Assembly (NCBI RefSeq): GCF_012277075.1
Contig: NZ_JAAXMT010000005.1
Coordinates: 124,001 to 188,000 of the forward strand
Origin: Streptococcus alactolyticus
GTDB lineage: Bacteria; Bacillota; Bacilli; Lactobacillales; Streptococcaceae
Length of the DNA stretch: 64,000 nucleotides
Reading direction: 5' to 3'
Position 1 is the stretch's first letter. Every line of letters starts with the position of its first letter. The notes below the pieces were generated by a model. That model was not told the DNA's origin. It did no database searches and saw only the letters and a list, made by a program, of their open reading frames with translations. The position numbers and the translations under genes were made by a program. Below are positions 43,001 to 51,698 of the stretch, in pieces.

Positions 43001-43631
43001 TAGCCAAGAAGTTTACGACTATTATGGAATGGAAGCGGTCAGCGCTAAATCGATTGCTGAAGCACTTCCAGAAGACGGTTCAGACGTTGTAGTTGAAGTT
43101 AATTCAAACGGTGGTTTGGTGACAGTAGGCAGTGATATCTATACAGCGTTGAAAAATTATTCTGGGCACGTTACAGTTGAAGTAACTGGAATGGCTGCAA
43201 GTGCTTGTAGTGTTGCAATTATGGGTGCTGACAAGGTTGTCATCAGCCCGACAGCTCAAATTATGATTCACAAGGCTCTGCTTAACGACGTCTCTGGTAA
43301 TAGTGACGACCTTGAATTAGCAGCAAACGCTTTGAAAGCTAGCGATAAAGGCATTATTAATGCTTACAAAGCTAAAACTGGATTAAGTGAAGATGAATTG
43401 CTTGAACTCATGAAAAATGAAACATATATGAGCGCCGATGAAGCTGTTGAAAAAGGCTTCGCTGATGAAATTATGACATTTAACGAATCTGAAGCAGTCG
43501 CCAGTATTGGAAACGGCTTGCTACCGCAGGCAGTTATTGATGAATTCTTCGAAGTTCACGGAAAACGCAGAAAAGAAATTGAAGCTATGAAACGTGAAAT
43601 CGAAAAAGAAGAAATTTTACAAGGACTTTAA
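42957..43631 (+). CDS. ClpP-type prohead protease
   Basis: A 224-residue serine protease of the ClpP fold: VEVNSNGGLV near residue 41, catalytic Ser in GMAASACSVAIMGAD near 77-91, catalytic His in AQIMIHKAL near 103-111, Asp in SGNSDDLELAA. It matures the capsid and scaffold. Start ATG 42957 with AAAGGAGGTGAGGAAA just before it. An imperfect terminator (AAGGACT/AGTCCTT) lies at 43621-43640. Confidence 0.9.
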   Translation: MPKRIQMRGPLIPNNSQEVYDYYGMEAVSAKSIAEALPEDGSDVVVEVNSNGGLVTVGSDIYTALKNYSGHVTVEVTGMAASACSVAIMGADKVVISPTAQIMIHKALLNDVSGNSDDLELAANALKASDKGIINAYKAKTGLSEDELLELMKNETYMSADEAVEKGFADEIMTFNESEAVASIGNGLLPQAVIDEFFEVHGKRRKEIEAMKREIEKEEILQGL

Positions 43632-43669
43632 GTCCTTTTTATTTTGCACAAAAAAGGAGAAAAAACTAT

Positions 43670-44857
43670 ATGTTTGATGAAAAAATCAAAGAATTAAAAG
43701 CATCTATCAACTCGCTTTCAACTACTATCGCTGATAAAACAGCACAGGTTAAAAACGCTCTTGAAGCTGATGACCTTGAAAAAGCTCGTACAATCAAAAA
43801 TGAAATTGACACTGCAAAAGAAGAATTAAAAACAGCTAAAGCCGACCTTGAGCTTTTTGAAGCTACTAAAAATTCAGGTGGAGCCGAAAACAAAACGGGT
43901 CGTGAAATTGAAACAGATGATATGACTTACCGCGATAAAATCAACGCATTCTTGCATTCAAAAGGTACTGTTGTTAATGATGGACTTCGCTTTAACGGAA
44001 AAGATGAAGTTCTTATCTCAATGAACGAAGTTACACCAGTTGTGCCAAAAACCGATGGTGTTAAGAAAACAGATACTACTAAAGTTACTAGCGAAGAACT
44101 TGTAACCACTCCAATGCGTGAAATCAAGACGACTGTTGACTTGAAACCATTCACAACAATTTATCCAGCTAAAAAAGCTTCTGGTAAATATCCAATTTTG
44201 AAAAAAGCTACATCAAAAATGGTTAGCGTTGCTGAATTGGAGAAAAACCCAGCTCTTGCTAAACCAGAATTCGAACAAGTGGACTGGTCTGTCGAAACAT
44301 ATCGTGGAGCTATTCCGGTTTCACAAGAATCTGTTGACGATGCAGATGTTGATTTGATTAGCATTGTTGCTGAAACAGTCGGTCAAATTAAAGTTAACAC
44401 AACCAATTCAGCTATTGCCGACGTACTTAAAACATTTACAGCTAAAACAGTAGCAAACGTTGATGACATTAAGAAAATTCTCAATGTCGACCTTGACCCT
44501 GCTTATGACGTGGCATTCGTGGTTTCACAAAGCTTCTACCAAATTCTTGACACTCTTAAAGACGGAAATGGTCGCTATCTTTTGCAAGATTCAATCACTG
44601 CAGTAACTGGCAAAGTCTTGCTTGGCAAACCAGTATTCGTTCTCTCTGATGAAATTCTTGGTGCATCTGGAGAAGCTAAAGCGTTTGTTGGTGATTTCAA
44701 ACGTGGTGTCTTGTTCGCAGACCGTAAAGACCTTGGGCTTCGTTGGGCAGATAACGAAATCTATGGTCAATACTTGCAAGCTGTTCTTCGTTTTGGCGTT
44801 AAGAAAGTTGATGCGAAAGCTGGCTACTTCGTAACATTTACACCCAGCGAAGGCTGA
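43670..44857 (+). CDS. Major capsid protein, HK97 family
   Basis: A 395-residue protein. Residues 1-75 are a charged coiled coil that serves as the scaffold (delta) domain and is cut off by the prohead protease. The HK97 fold follows, with FTTIYPAKKASGKYPILKK, YRGAIPVSQESVDDADVDLI and VLLGKPVFVLSDEILG. The frame ends at TGA 44855-44857 after TFTPSEG. A +1 shift at CCC (44843-44845) would join it to an HeH domain (44987 end), probably giving a minor longer form. Confidence 0.92.
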   Translation: MFDEKIKELKASINSLSTTIADKTAQVKNALEADDLEKARTIKNEIDTAKEELKTAKADLELFEATKNSGGAENKTGREIETDDMTYRDKINAFLHSKGTVVNDGLRFNGKDEVLISMNEVTPVVPKTDGVKKTDTTKVTSEELVTTPMREIKTTVDLKPFTTIYPAKKASGKYPILKKATSKMVSVAELEKNPALAKPEFEQVDWSVETYRGAIPVSQESVDDADVDLISIVAETVGQIKVNTTNSAIADVLKTFTAKTVANVDDIKKILNVDLDPAYDVAFVVSQSFYQILDTLKDGNGRYLLQDSITAVTGKVLLGKPVFVLSDEILGASGEAKAFVGDFKRGVLFADRKDLGLRWADNEIYGQYLQAVLRFGVKKVDAKAGYFVTFTPSEG

Positions 44858-44987
44858 TGCGGAAATCGTAAGCGTTCCGACTGAGGCTAACACAATTACA
44901 GAGATTAAAGCTTACTTAGATACTAAAGGCATTAGCTATACAAGTAGTAGGACTAAAGCTGAATTATTGAACTTAATAAATTCTTAA
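44830..44987 (+). CDS. HeH-domain extension of the capsid gene (+1 frame, no own start)
   Basis: Open frame after a TAA at 44829, without any start codon: ...KADAEIVSVPTEANTITEIKAYL..., ending TKAELLNLINS. The last 30 residues form a HeH/LEM (SAP-like) motif, known as a C-terminal part of some capsid and scaffold proteins. With no RBS or start, it must be reached by frameshift from the capsid gene, or is separated by a one-base mutation. Confidence 0.6.
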
Positions 44988-44999
44988 GGAGGTAGCTAG

Positions 45000-45311
45000 A
45001 TGGCAGACTCACAAGAATTATTGGAGGCGGTTAAGCTCTATTGCAAGATTGACTTTGACTTTGAAGATAGCATTTTGGAAGAAATGATTGAAGCTGCGCA
45101 AGAACAGATTTGCTTTGCGATTGAAGCTGGTTCAACACCAGAGGATTTTGCGGGTTACAAAAAATTCGATCTTGCTGTTAAAAAACAAGTCAAAGAAGAT
45201 TACGAACATAGAGGTGTTACTGCTGATAGCGACCGTTACCCACTGGCGAATGGTGTGTTAAATATCGTTCATCAGTTGCGCTTGCGAGGTGGTGACAATG
45301 CTGACACGTAA
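45000..45311 (+). CDS. Head-tail connector, gp6-like
   Basis: A 103-residue helical protein (LLEAVKLYCKIDFDFEDSILEEMIEAAQ) of the HK97 gp6/SPP1 gp15 type, which forms the first ring below the portal. RBS TAAGGAGGTAGCTAG. Overlaps the next gene by 14 bases. Confidence 0.85.
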   Translation: MADSQELLEAVKLYCKIDFDFEDSILEEMIEAAQEQICFAIEAGSTPEDFAGYKKFDLAVKKQVKEDYEHRGVTADSDRYPLANGVLNIVHQLRLRGGDNADT

Positions 45312-45651
45312 GATGAATGTGCGTATCACCATTTTTAAAAGAGAAGGTGGGCAAAACGAAGATGGCGAAGTTTTAGACAATGTCAGAACAGACATCATGA
45401 GTTGTTGGGCTGAAGTGTCTAAGACGACTGTTAAAGATTTTCGTGAGAATACGACAGGCAAACAAGCAGATAATGCAACGTTGACTAAAACGAGCGACAC
45501 GAAAGTCTTTTTAATTCGCTATATGCCTAAACCACCTTTTGACAATTCAATGTTCGTTGATTTTAACGGGCTTGAATATAAGATTGAAAAAATGGAAGTT
45601 GATTACGCCAACAAGGAAATGATTATGATAAGCGGGGTGCGTGTCGAATGA
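45298..45651 (+). CDS. Head closure (stopper) protein, SPP1 gp16-like
   Basis: A 117-residue beta-rich protein (RVRITIFKREGGQ-type opening, CWAEVSKTTVKDFRENTTG, KVFLIRYMPKPPFD). It closes the DNA channel until the tail docks. ATG 45298 is chosen because GAGGTGGTGACA precedes it; earlier in-frame codons lie inside the connector gene. Confidence 0.82.
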   Translation: MLTRKMNVRITIFKREGGQNEDGEVLDNVRTDIMSCWAEVSKTTVKDFRENTTGKQADNATLTKTSDTKVFLIRYMPKPPFDNSMFVDFNGLEYKIEKMEVDYANKEMIMISGVRVE

Positions 45652-46022
45652 CATCTGGACTCGATGAAATCTTATCTAATCTTACGAAACTGCAAGTTAA
45701 AGCACCTAAAACAGCAAGAGCAGCGGTAACTGAAGTTGCTGAAGAATTTGAAAAACAATTGAAAGCAAACACACCTAGAGAAAGCAGATCTATCGAACAT
45801 TTGCAAGAGGACACAGCGATTAGTGGCTTTAAAGGCGCTAGTGAAGGAATTGTCTCGAAAGAAATTGGTTATGGTAATGCTACGGGGTGGCGTGCGAAGT
45901 ATCCTGATTCAGGAACGATTTATCAACGAGGCCAAGAGTTTGAAGAAAAAACAATCAATCAAATGACGCCCGTTGCTAAGAAAATTTTTGCAGAAAAGGT
46001 GAAGGAGGGCTTAGATTTATGA
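45648..46022 (+). CDS. HK97 gp10-like tail-connector protein
   Basis: A 124-residue protein with an N-terminal helix (LDEILSNLTKLQVKAPKTARAAVTEVAEEFEKQL) and NTPRESRSIEHL, GYGNATGWRAKYPDSGT, the pattern of the HK97 gp10 family. It takes part in the neck. Coupled to neighbours by ATGA overlaps. Confidence 0.85.
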   Translation: MTSGLDEILSNLTKLQVKAPKTARAAVTEVAEEFEKQLKANTPRESRSIEHLQEDTAISGFKGASEGIVSKEIGYGNATGWRAKYPDSGTIYQRGQEFEEKTINQMTPVAKKIFAEKVKEGLDL

Positions 46023-46447
46023 TTGCCGAAACGACGGCGTACAAGCTTTTAAGTAACGATGTTCAATTGAATGAGCTGTTTGACAGCTATCGTGGAGGGA
46101 AGTTTGGGGGCGGTTTTAAACAAGGAATTTTCACTTATGACATTCCAGAGAAACCGACCAACATGAAGAAAAAAGAACTGGCTCCATTTCTGCGAATTAA
46201 CACGATTTACGATGCGCCAAATGCATATGCTGACGATGGCTATATTGGCACAGAACAGCGTATTGTCATCAATTTTTGGTGTCAGACGGCCGCGCAATCA
46301 GAAGCAATTGTAAAACGCATCGATGCCATTCTAACCGAAGCGGGTTTTGAATGGTATACAGCTAACGAAACGCCTCGATATAAAGATAACGATATTGGCT
46401 TACTTATGAACGTAAGAAAATATCGTTTTTTTGATTGGGGCAATTAA
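46019..46447 (+). CDS. Tail terminator/completion protein
   Basis: A 142-residue protein at the position of the tail terminator. It shows PFLRINTIYDAPNAYADDG, RIVINFWCQTAAQSEAIVKRIDAIL and YRFFDW, matching the gp17/DUF3168-like fold that caps the tail tube. Overlap ATGA with the gene before. Confidence 0.75.
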   Translation: MIAETTAYKLLSNDVQLNELFDSYRGGKFGGGFKQGIFTYDIPEKPTNMKKKELAPFLRINTIYDAPNAYADDGYIGTEQRIVINFWCQTAAQSEAIVKRIDAILTEAGFEWYTANETPRYKDNDIGLLMNVRKYRFFDWGN

Positions 46448-46467
46448 AAGAAAGAAGGAATTAATAC

Positions 46468-47019
46468 ATGGGTAAAGTAAAATTTGGACTTAGTGGTTGT
46501 GAATATGGCGTTTTGAATAATGCCGAAAAAGTTACACAAAGCAAACGTCTTCCAGGACTTACAAGCGCAAAACTTGAGCTAACAAACGAACTAAAAACAC
46601 TCTCAGCTGATGACGGACCATACGTTGTCGTTTCGGGTGGTATTACAGAAGCTAAATTGACAATTGAAACATATGACTTGACATCTGATGCACGCAAAGA
46701 TTTCTTTGGCATTACTGTCGAAAACGGTGTTGAAAAATACACTAAAGACCTTACACCGAACGACGTCGCAATTTTGTTCCGCACTAAAATGGACGACGGC
46801 AAATATGTATGGGTTGGCCTCTTGAAAGGTAAATTCAATTTGCCTAGTTTTGAAGCGTCTACTATTGATGGTGCGCCAGATCCTAAAGCTGACTCAATTG
46901 AAGGAAGCTTCGTGGCTCGTGGCGGCGAAGAAGGCACAGTTCTCTTGATTGGTCGTGAAGATGCAGAAGGCTTTGAACTAACAGCATTCAAAAAAATGGT
47001 ATTTCCAACTGCGGAATAA
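46468..47019 (+). CDS. Major tail protein
   Basis: A 183-residue beta-rich protein (MGKVKFGLSGCEYGVLNNAEKV) with KLTIETYDLTSDARKDFFG and VALLFRTKMDDGKYVWVGLLKGKF-like tube motifs, correct in size and position for the siphophage tail tube subunit. RBS AGAAAGAAGG. A terminator-like hairpin with GGCCGC / GTGGCC follows (47029-47054). Confidence 0.88.
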   Translation: MGKVKFGLSGCEYGVLNNAEKVTQSKRLPGLTSAKLELTNELKTLSADDGPYVVVSGGITEAKLTIETYDLTSDARKDFFGITVENGVEKYTKDLTPNDVAILFRTKMDDGKYVWVGLLKGKFNLPSFEASTIDGAPDPKADSIEGSFVARGGEEGTVLLIGREDAEGFELTAFKKMVFPTAE

Positions 47020-47067
47020 TCAACTGGCCGCATTTTGTGGCCTTTTATTTTTATGTGAGGAAAAATT

Positions 47068-47588
47068 ATGTACGAAATTAAATTGAAAAAAGGCGGCGTT
47101 ACCAAAGAATACGCAAAAGAATACATCAATGTTGAAGATAACCTTTTAGCCGTTGACCACAACGCACGTCAAAACGCTTTTATTTCAAATGATAAAGCTG
47201 CTTTCGATTCGAAACAGACACGTAAACTTAACGAAGCATATCTTCAAATGTTCGTTGATATGTATGGCAAGCAATTCACTGTTGCGGATTTGAAAACTGC
47301 AGACGTTGAGACGTTGAACGTTCTTGACAAGCTTTATGTTGATGCTTTTGGTCGTGGTGAAAACAACGAAGAGGAAGATGCCGAAAAAAAGGAATAACAC
47401 CAGAGCAAGCCAAGTCTAACTTGTTAAAAATGATTCAATCGCTTTTGAATAGCGGCTACACAATTCTTGATATTAAGAAAATGCAACTATCAGATTTTGA
47501 GCTGATGGTGGAAGCATTAGAACAAGAAACAGTAGCAGAAGAAACTGAGACAACGTTAGATAAAGCTTTTCCTTTCCTATTTGGTTAG
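47068..47588 (+). CDS. Tail assembly chaperones gpG and gpGT (-1 frameshift)
   Basis: gpG is the 109-residue frame to TAA 47397. At its end the slippery heptamer A AAA AAG (47385-47391) allows a -1 shift into GGA ATA ACA, continuing 65 codons to TAG 47588 (KGITPEQAKSNLLKMIQSLL ... AFPFLFG). This is the classic G/GT arrangement conserved in long-tailed phages: gpG is made in excess, and gpGT recruits tail protein to the tape measure, which is the next gene. Confidence 0.87.
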
Positions 47589-47600
47589 AAGGGAGGATAA

Positions 47601-50600
47601 ATGACAAACATAGGTAAATTGGTAGCCACTGCTACGCTCGACATAGCGCCGTTTCAAACCAACACAAAACAATTGAAAACTTACATGCGTGGCATCGACA
47701 GCTCTTTGAAAGCCGTTGAAAAATCTATTAGCGGTCAAGGGAGTAAAATCAAAGGTTTACGTGCCGTCTATAATGAAACAGGACAAGCTCTCAAAGGCTA
47801 TCAGTCATTACTAGTACAGCAATCTCAAAAATATAATGCTTTGAAGTCTGAAATAGGGGACTTCTCGACAGCGACAGCAGCTCAAAAAGACGCTCTGATT
47901 GGCGCACATACAGCGATGATGGATACCGCAGCTAAAGTAAGCGAGTTACAAGGACGTTTACAAGGCTTAGCTACTGAAATGAGTGTGTTTACTCGAATGG
48001 GCTCGGCAATGACCAATTTTGGTAACACGCTTCAAAACGTCGGCGGTAAGATGACAGGGCTTGGGAATGCCATGACGGTTGGTGTGACAGCGCCAATTGT
48101 AGCAGGAGTTGGAGCCGTCGTTAAATCTGCCATGTCTTGGGAAAGCGCCTTTGCTGGCGTTAAAAAGACCAACGATGAAGTCGTTGATTCGACTGGTAAT
48201 GTTGTTTATTCGTATGCAGACCTCGAAAATGGTCTCCGTGGTTTGGCAGCACAACTGCCAGCGAGTCACCAAGAAATTGCAGGGGTTGCCGAAGCGGCAG
48301 GGCAGTTAGGTATCAAGTCACAAGACGTTGTTAGTTTCACGAAAACAATGATTGATATGGGTGAGTCAACTAACTTGTCAGCCGAAGACGCAGCATCAGC
48401 AATTGCTAAGATTGCGAACATAACTGGTTTAACATCAGATGAATACCAACGATTTGGTAGTTCGGTAGTAGCTTTGGGTAACAATTTCGCAACAACTGAA
48501 TCAGACATTGTCAGCATGGCTAACCGTTTAGCGGCTTCTGGAACATTGGCAGGTTTGACTAACCAAGAAATTCTAGGTCTTGCAACCGCGATGTCTTCTG
48601 TCGGTATTGAAGCAGAAGCTGGGGGAACTGCAATGACACAAACCCTATCAGCTATCGAATCTGCGGTAGCTGCTGGCGGGGAAGACCTACAAAAATTTGC
48701 TACAGTCGCTGGCGAATCTGCACAAGAATTCGCTGATAAATGGAAAAATCATCCAATCGAAGCTATCCAAGATTTCATTCGAGGTCTTGGGAAACTTGAC
48801 GAAAAAGGCGAGAGTGCCACTATGGTGTTGGACGACATGCAACTTTCTGGTGTTCGTCAGTCTAACATGCTTAAATCATTAGCACTTGCCGCAGACACGA
48901 TGACTGGCGCAGTTGACTTATCGAACAAAGCGTGGAGTGAAAATACGGCGCTTACTAACGAAGCAAGCACACGTTATGAAACGACTGAATCAAAGCTTAA
49001 AATGTTAAAAAACCAAGTGGTCGATATGGCTATCGACTTCGGTGGTCCGTTCGTCGATGCATTGAAAAATGGTCTCGAGGCTTCTAAACCACTCATTCAG
49101 ACGTTGTCTGACATGGCCAAGAAATTCAACGAGCTCAGTCCAGCTCAGCAACAGCACATTATGAAGTGGCTAGCCATTTCAGCAGCTGCTGGTCCAGCGC
49201 TTTCGATTTTAGGAAAACTAACAACTGGTCTCGGCAGCATGTTTAAAGTCTTCGGTTCAGTCAATAGTGGAATTGGAAAACTTGTCGGCAAGCTCGCACC
49301 AATGGCTTCTGGCTTAACTGGTGTTGGAAGTGCAGCAGGTGGTGCGGTAGGTGCCGCATCTAACTTCGGTGGTGCCGTTGGACTGTTATCAAATCCGCTT
49401 GGTTTAGTTGTAGGAGGTGCAGCAGCACTTGCTGGTGGTTTGGTTGTATTAGCTAATGCTAAACAACATGCTACTGAACAGGCTCAAAAATACGGAACAA
49501 CGCTTTCTGGCGAAACAAAAGGTGCACTTGACCAATTCGGAACTGCAGTAACGAACACTAAGATAGCTATGACTAACTTTGAAACCGGCGCAGTGCAGTC
49601 TGCTGATAATGTCAAGACAGCAGTGGCAGATATGATGAAACAAATCACGCAAGGTGCCAGTGACACCAAAACTCGAATAGATGAGCTCGCTCAAAAATAC
49701 GGTTTTACCGATGAGCAGGTAGCCGCAGCGAAAGCTAAACAAGACCAGATTGTTTCGAATTCGCAAGCGATGGCAGACCAAATCACGTCAATTTACGAGA
49801 AACACAATGGCGACGTCAGCAAATTGACCGCTACTGAAAAGACGATTGTTGAAAACAATATGAGAGAACTTTGCAAAGCTCGTATTCAGGAATTGGGCCT
49901 TGGTAAAGATAAAGAAAAAGCTATCCTCAGAGTCTTTAACGGTGATGTTAAAAACATGACGATGGCACAGCTCAAAGACCAATCTTCGGCTTTGAAAGCT
50001 GCGATGAAAGAAGAACAAAAATCGTATAAACAACAGCGGAGCGATTTGAAAGAATCACTAAAACTCGGTCTTATGGATCAAGAGGAATACAACACGAAAA
50101 TGGCTACGCTCAAGGCACAACACAATGCGACGATGTCTGAATTCGGTAAAGCACTAATTAAAGTAGCACAAGAACAAGATGCTCAAAGTGGCCAGTTTGG
50201 TGTGTACGCTGAAAAGGTTCGAAAAGTCTTGGCAGATTATGGCATGAGCTTTGAAGATTTGTCGAACCAAGCTTTGGAGTCTGCTAATAAAATAGGTCAA
50301 AATACATCGATGATTGGTACATATGCTGCCGATATGTCATCAGATGCAAGAACCGCTACCGACGAATGGAATTCTTTGACGCTCGATTTGTTAACTGGTG
50401 AACTTAAAACGAATGCAGTGCAAGAAGTAGCAAAAGCTTTGACTGCTGAAAACGGTTGGAACAACATGGAATTCATTCTCAAGAATGCCAATATAAATTC
50501 CAACGCTCGCGTAGAAGTTGCAGACGCTTTGCAAAAATTAGGCGAATGGGACAATACGACACCTGAGCAAAAAGAATTGTTGTTTCAAAACGACAAAGGT

Positions 50601-51698
50601 TTGTTAGCTATTTACCAATCTAAAGACCAGCTCGATATTTGGAACGGTATGCCGACAAACGTTAAAGAACTTTTGTGTGAAAATGAAAAATTCACTTCGA
50701 ACGCAGGAACAGCTAAAGAAATGCTTGACAAGTGGAATAATGCAACACCAGATCAAAAAGATTTGATAGCGCACAACCAAACGTCTGACGCAGTCAGCGC
50801 AGCAATCAACATGCTTTTGACTGTACCTGATGACAAAAACACTAATTTGACAGCCACTGATAACACAGGCGGCAGCACAGCGTCTGCCCAAGGCAAAATC
50901 AATGACGTTAATCAGAAATCTATTCCTGGAATCTTAGCATCCGATTTAACAGGTGGGGCTACGGGTTCTGCACAAGGTAAAATCAACAACGTTAATCAGA
51001 AATCAGTTCCTGGCATCTTAGCGTCTGATTTGACTGGTGGAGCAACATCAAGCGCCAAAGGGAACATCAATAGCGTTAAGGGCAAAACAGTGCACATCAC
51101 TGCGGTAGACCGCGCTTCTAGCGTGATTTCCGGAATCAAAGGATGGTTGGAGACTCTGCACGATAAAGTCGTTAATATCAGGACGAACCACACTAAAAAT
51201 GAAAAAGGTACGAACTTCCACCCAGGTGGCTTAGCGCTCGTCAATGACCAAAAGGGCGGTACTTATCGAGAGTTAATTACTTTGCCTGACGGAACTAGCT
51301 TCATTCCGAAAGACCGTAACGTTATGTTGCCGTTGCCTCGAGGTTCGAAAGTCCTACCTGCCAACAAAACAAAACAACTGTTTCCTCGATATGCGAACGG
51401 CATTGGCTTTGAAAATACTCGTGTTGCAGATGTCGCACAAAGAATCGGTAATTTGCAAGGCAACAGCGATGTAGCTGTCATCCAAAACGGCGGTAGTGAC
51501 ACACATCGCATGATTGGCAAAATTATTGATTTGATTATCGAAAATACACACAGTATTGAGCGTTTAGCAGACAGACAAGTGATTATTGAAAATTACATGG
51601 ATACTGAACGTGTTGGACGCTCTGTAGCAAAGTCAGTAACTAGTGAACAAGAGCGTCAGGAATCCATTAAAAATGCAATCTATGGGAAAGGGTGGTAA
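47601..51698 (+). CDS. Tail tape measure protein
   Basis: A 1365-residue protein that sets tail length. N-terminal helical domain (DIAPFQTNTKQLKTYMRGIDSSLKAVEKS), then the phage TMP core with WESAFAGVKKTNDEVVDSTGN and SMANRLAASGTLAGLT near 165-330, hydrophobic segments around 560-620 (GLTGVGSAAGGAVGAASNFGG), and a long helical part. Near the C-terminus three 28-residue tandem repeats. RBS AAGGGAGGATAA. Confidence 0.93.
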   Translation: MTNIGKLVATATLDIAPFQTNTKQLKTYMRGIDSSLKAVEKSISGQGSKIKGLRAVYNETGQALKGYQSLLVQQSQKYNALKSEIGDFSTATAAQKDALIGAHTAMMDTAAKVSELQGRLQGLATEMSVFTRMGSAMTNFGNTLQNVGGKMTGLGNAMTVGVTAPIVAGVGAVVKSAMSWESAFAGVKKTNDEVVDSTGNVVYSYADLENGLRGLAAQLPASHQEIAGVAEAAGQLGIKSQDVVSFTKTMIDMGESTNLSAEDAASAIAKIANITGLTSDEYQRFGSSVVALGNNFATTESDIVSMANRLAASGTLAGLTNQEILGLATAMSSVGIEAEAGGTAMTQTLSAIESAVAAGGEDLQKFATVAGESAQEFADKWKNHPIEAIQDFIRGLGKLDEKGESATMVLDDMQLSGVRQSNMLKSLALAADTMTGAVDLSNKAWSENTALTNEASTRYETTESKLKMLKNQVVDMAIDFGGPFVDALKNGLEASKPLIQTLSDMAKKFNELSPAQQQHIMKWLAISAAAGPALSILGKLTTGLGSMFKVFGSVNSGIGKLVGKLAPMASGLTGVGSAAGGAVGAASNFGGAVGLLSNPLGLVVGGAAALAGGLVVLANAKQHATEQAQKYGTTLSGETKGALDQFGTAVTNTKIAMTNFETGAVQSADNVKTAVADMMKQITQGASDTKTRIDELAQKYGFTDEQVAAAKAKQDQIVSNSQAMADQITSIYEKHNGDVSKLTATEKTIVENNMRELCKARIQELGLGKDKEKAILRVFNGDVKNMTMAQLKDQSSALKAAMKEEQKSYKQQRSDLKESLKLGLMDQEEYNTKMATLKAQHNATMSEFGKALIKVAQEQDAQSGQFGVYAEKVRKVLADYGMSFEDLSNQALESANKIGQNTSMIGTYAADMSSDARTATDEWNSLTLDLLTGELKTNAVQEVAKALTAENGWNNMEFILKNANINSNARVEVADALQKLGEWDNTTPEQKELLFQNDKGLLAIYQSKDQLDIWNGMPTNVKELLCENEKFTSNAGTAKEMLDKWNNATPDQKDLIAHNQTSDAVSAAINMLLTVPDDKNTNLTATDNTGGSTASAQGKINDVNQKSIPGILASDLTGGATGSAQGKINNVNQKSVPGILASDLTGGATSSAKGNINSVKGKTVHITAVDRASSVISGIKGWLETLHDKVVNIRTNHTKNEKGTNFHPGGLALVNDQKGGTYRELITLPDGTSFIPKDRNVMLPLPRGSKVLPANKTKQLFPRYANGIGFENTRVADVAQRIGNLQGNSDVAVIQNGGSDTHRMIGKIIDLIIENTHSIERLADRQVIIENYMDTERVGRSVAKSVTSEQERQESIKNAIYGKGW
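50853..51092 (+). repeat. Tandem 84-bp repeats in the tape measure gene
   Basis: Three in-frame copies of an 84-bp unit encoding ASDLTGGATGSAQGKINNVN and variants; unit boundaries near 50937 and 51021. The third copy is diverged. Copy number may vary between related phages. Confidence 0.75.
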
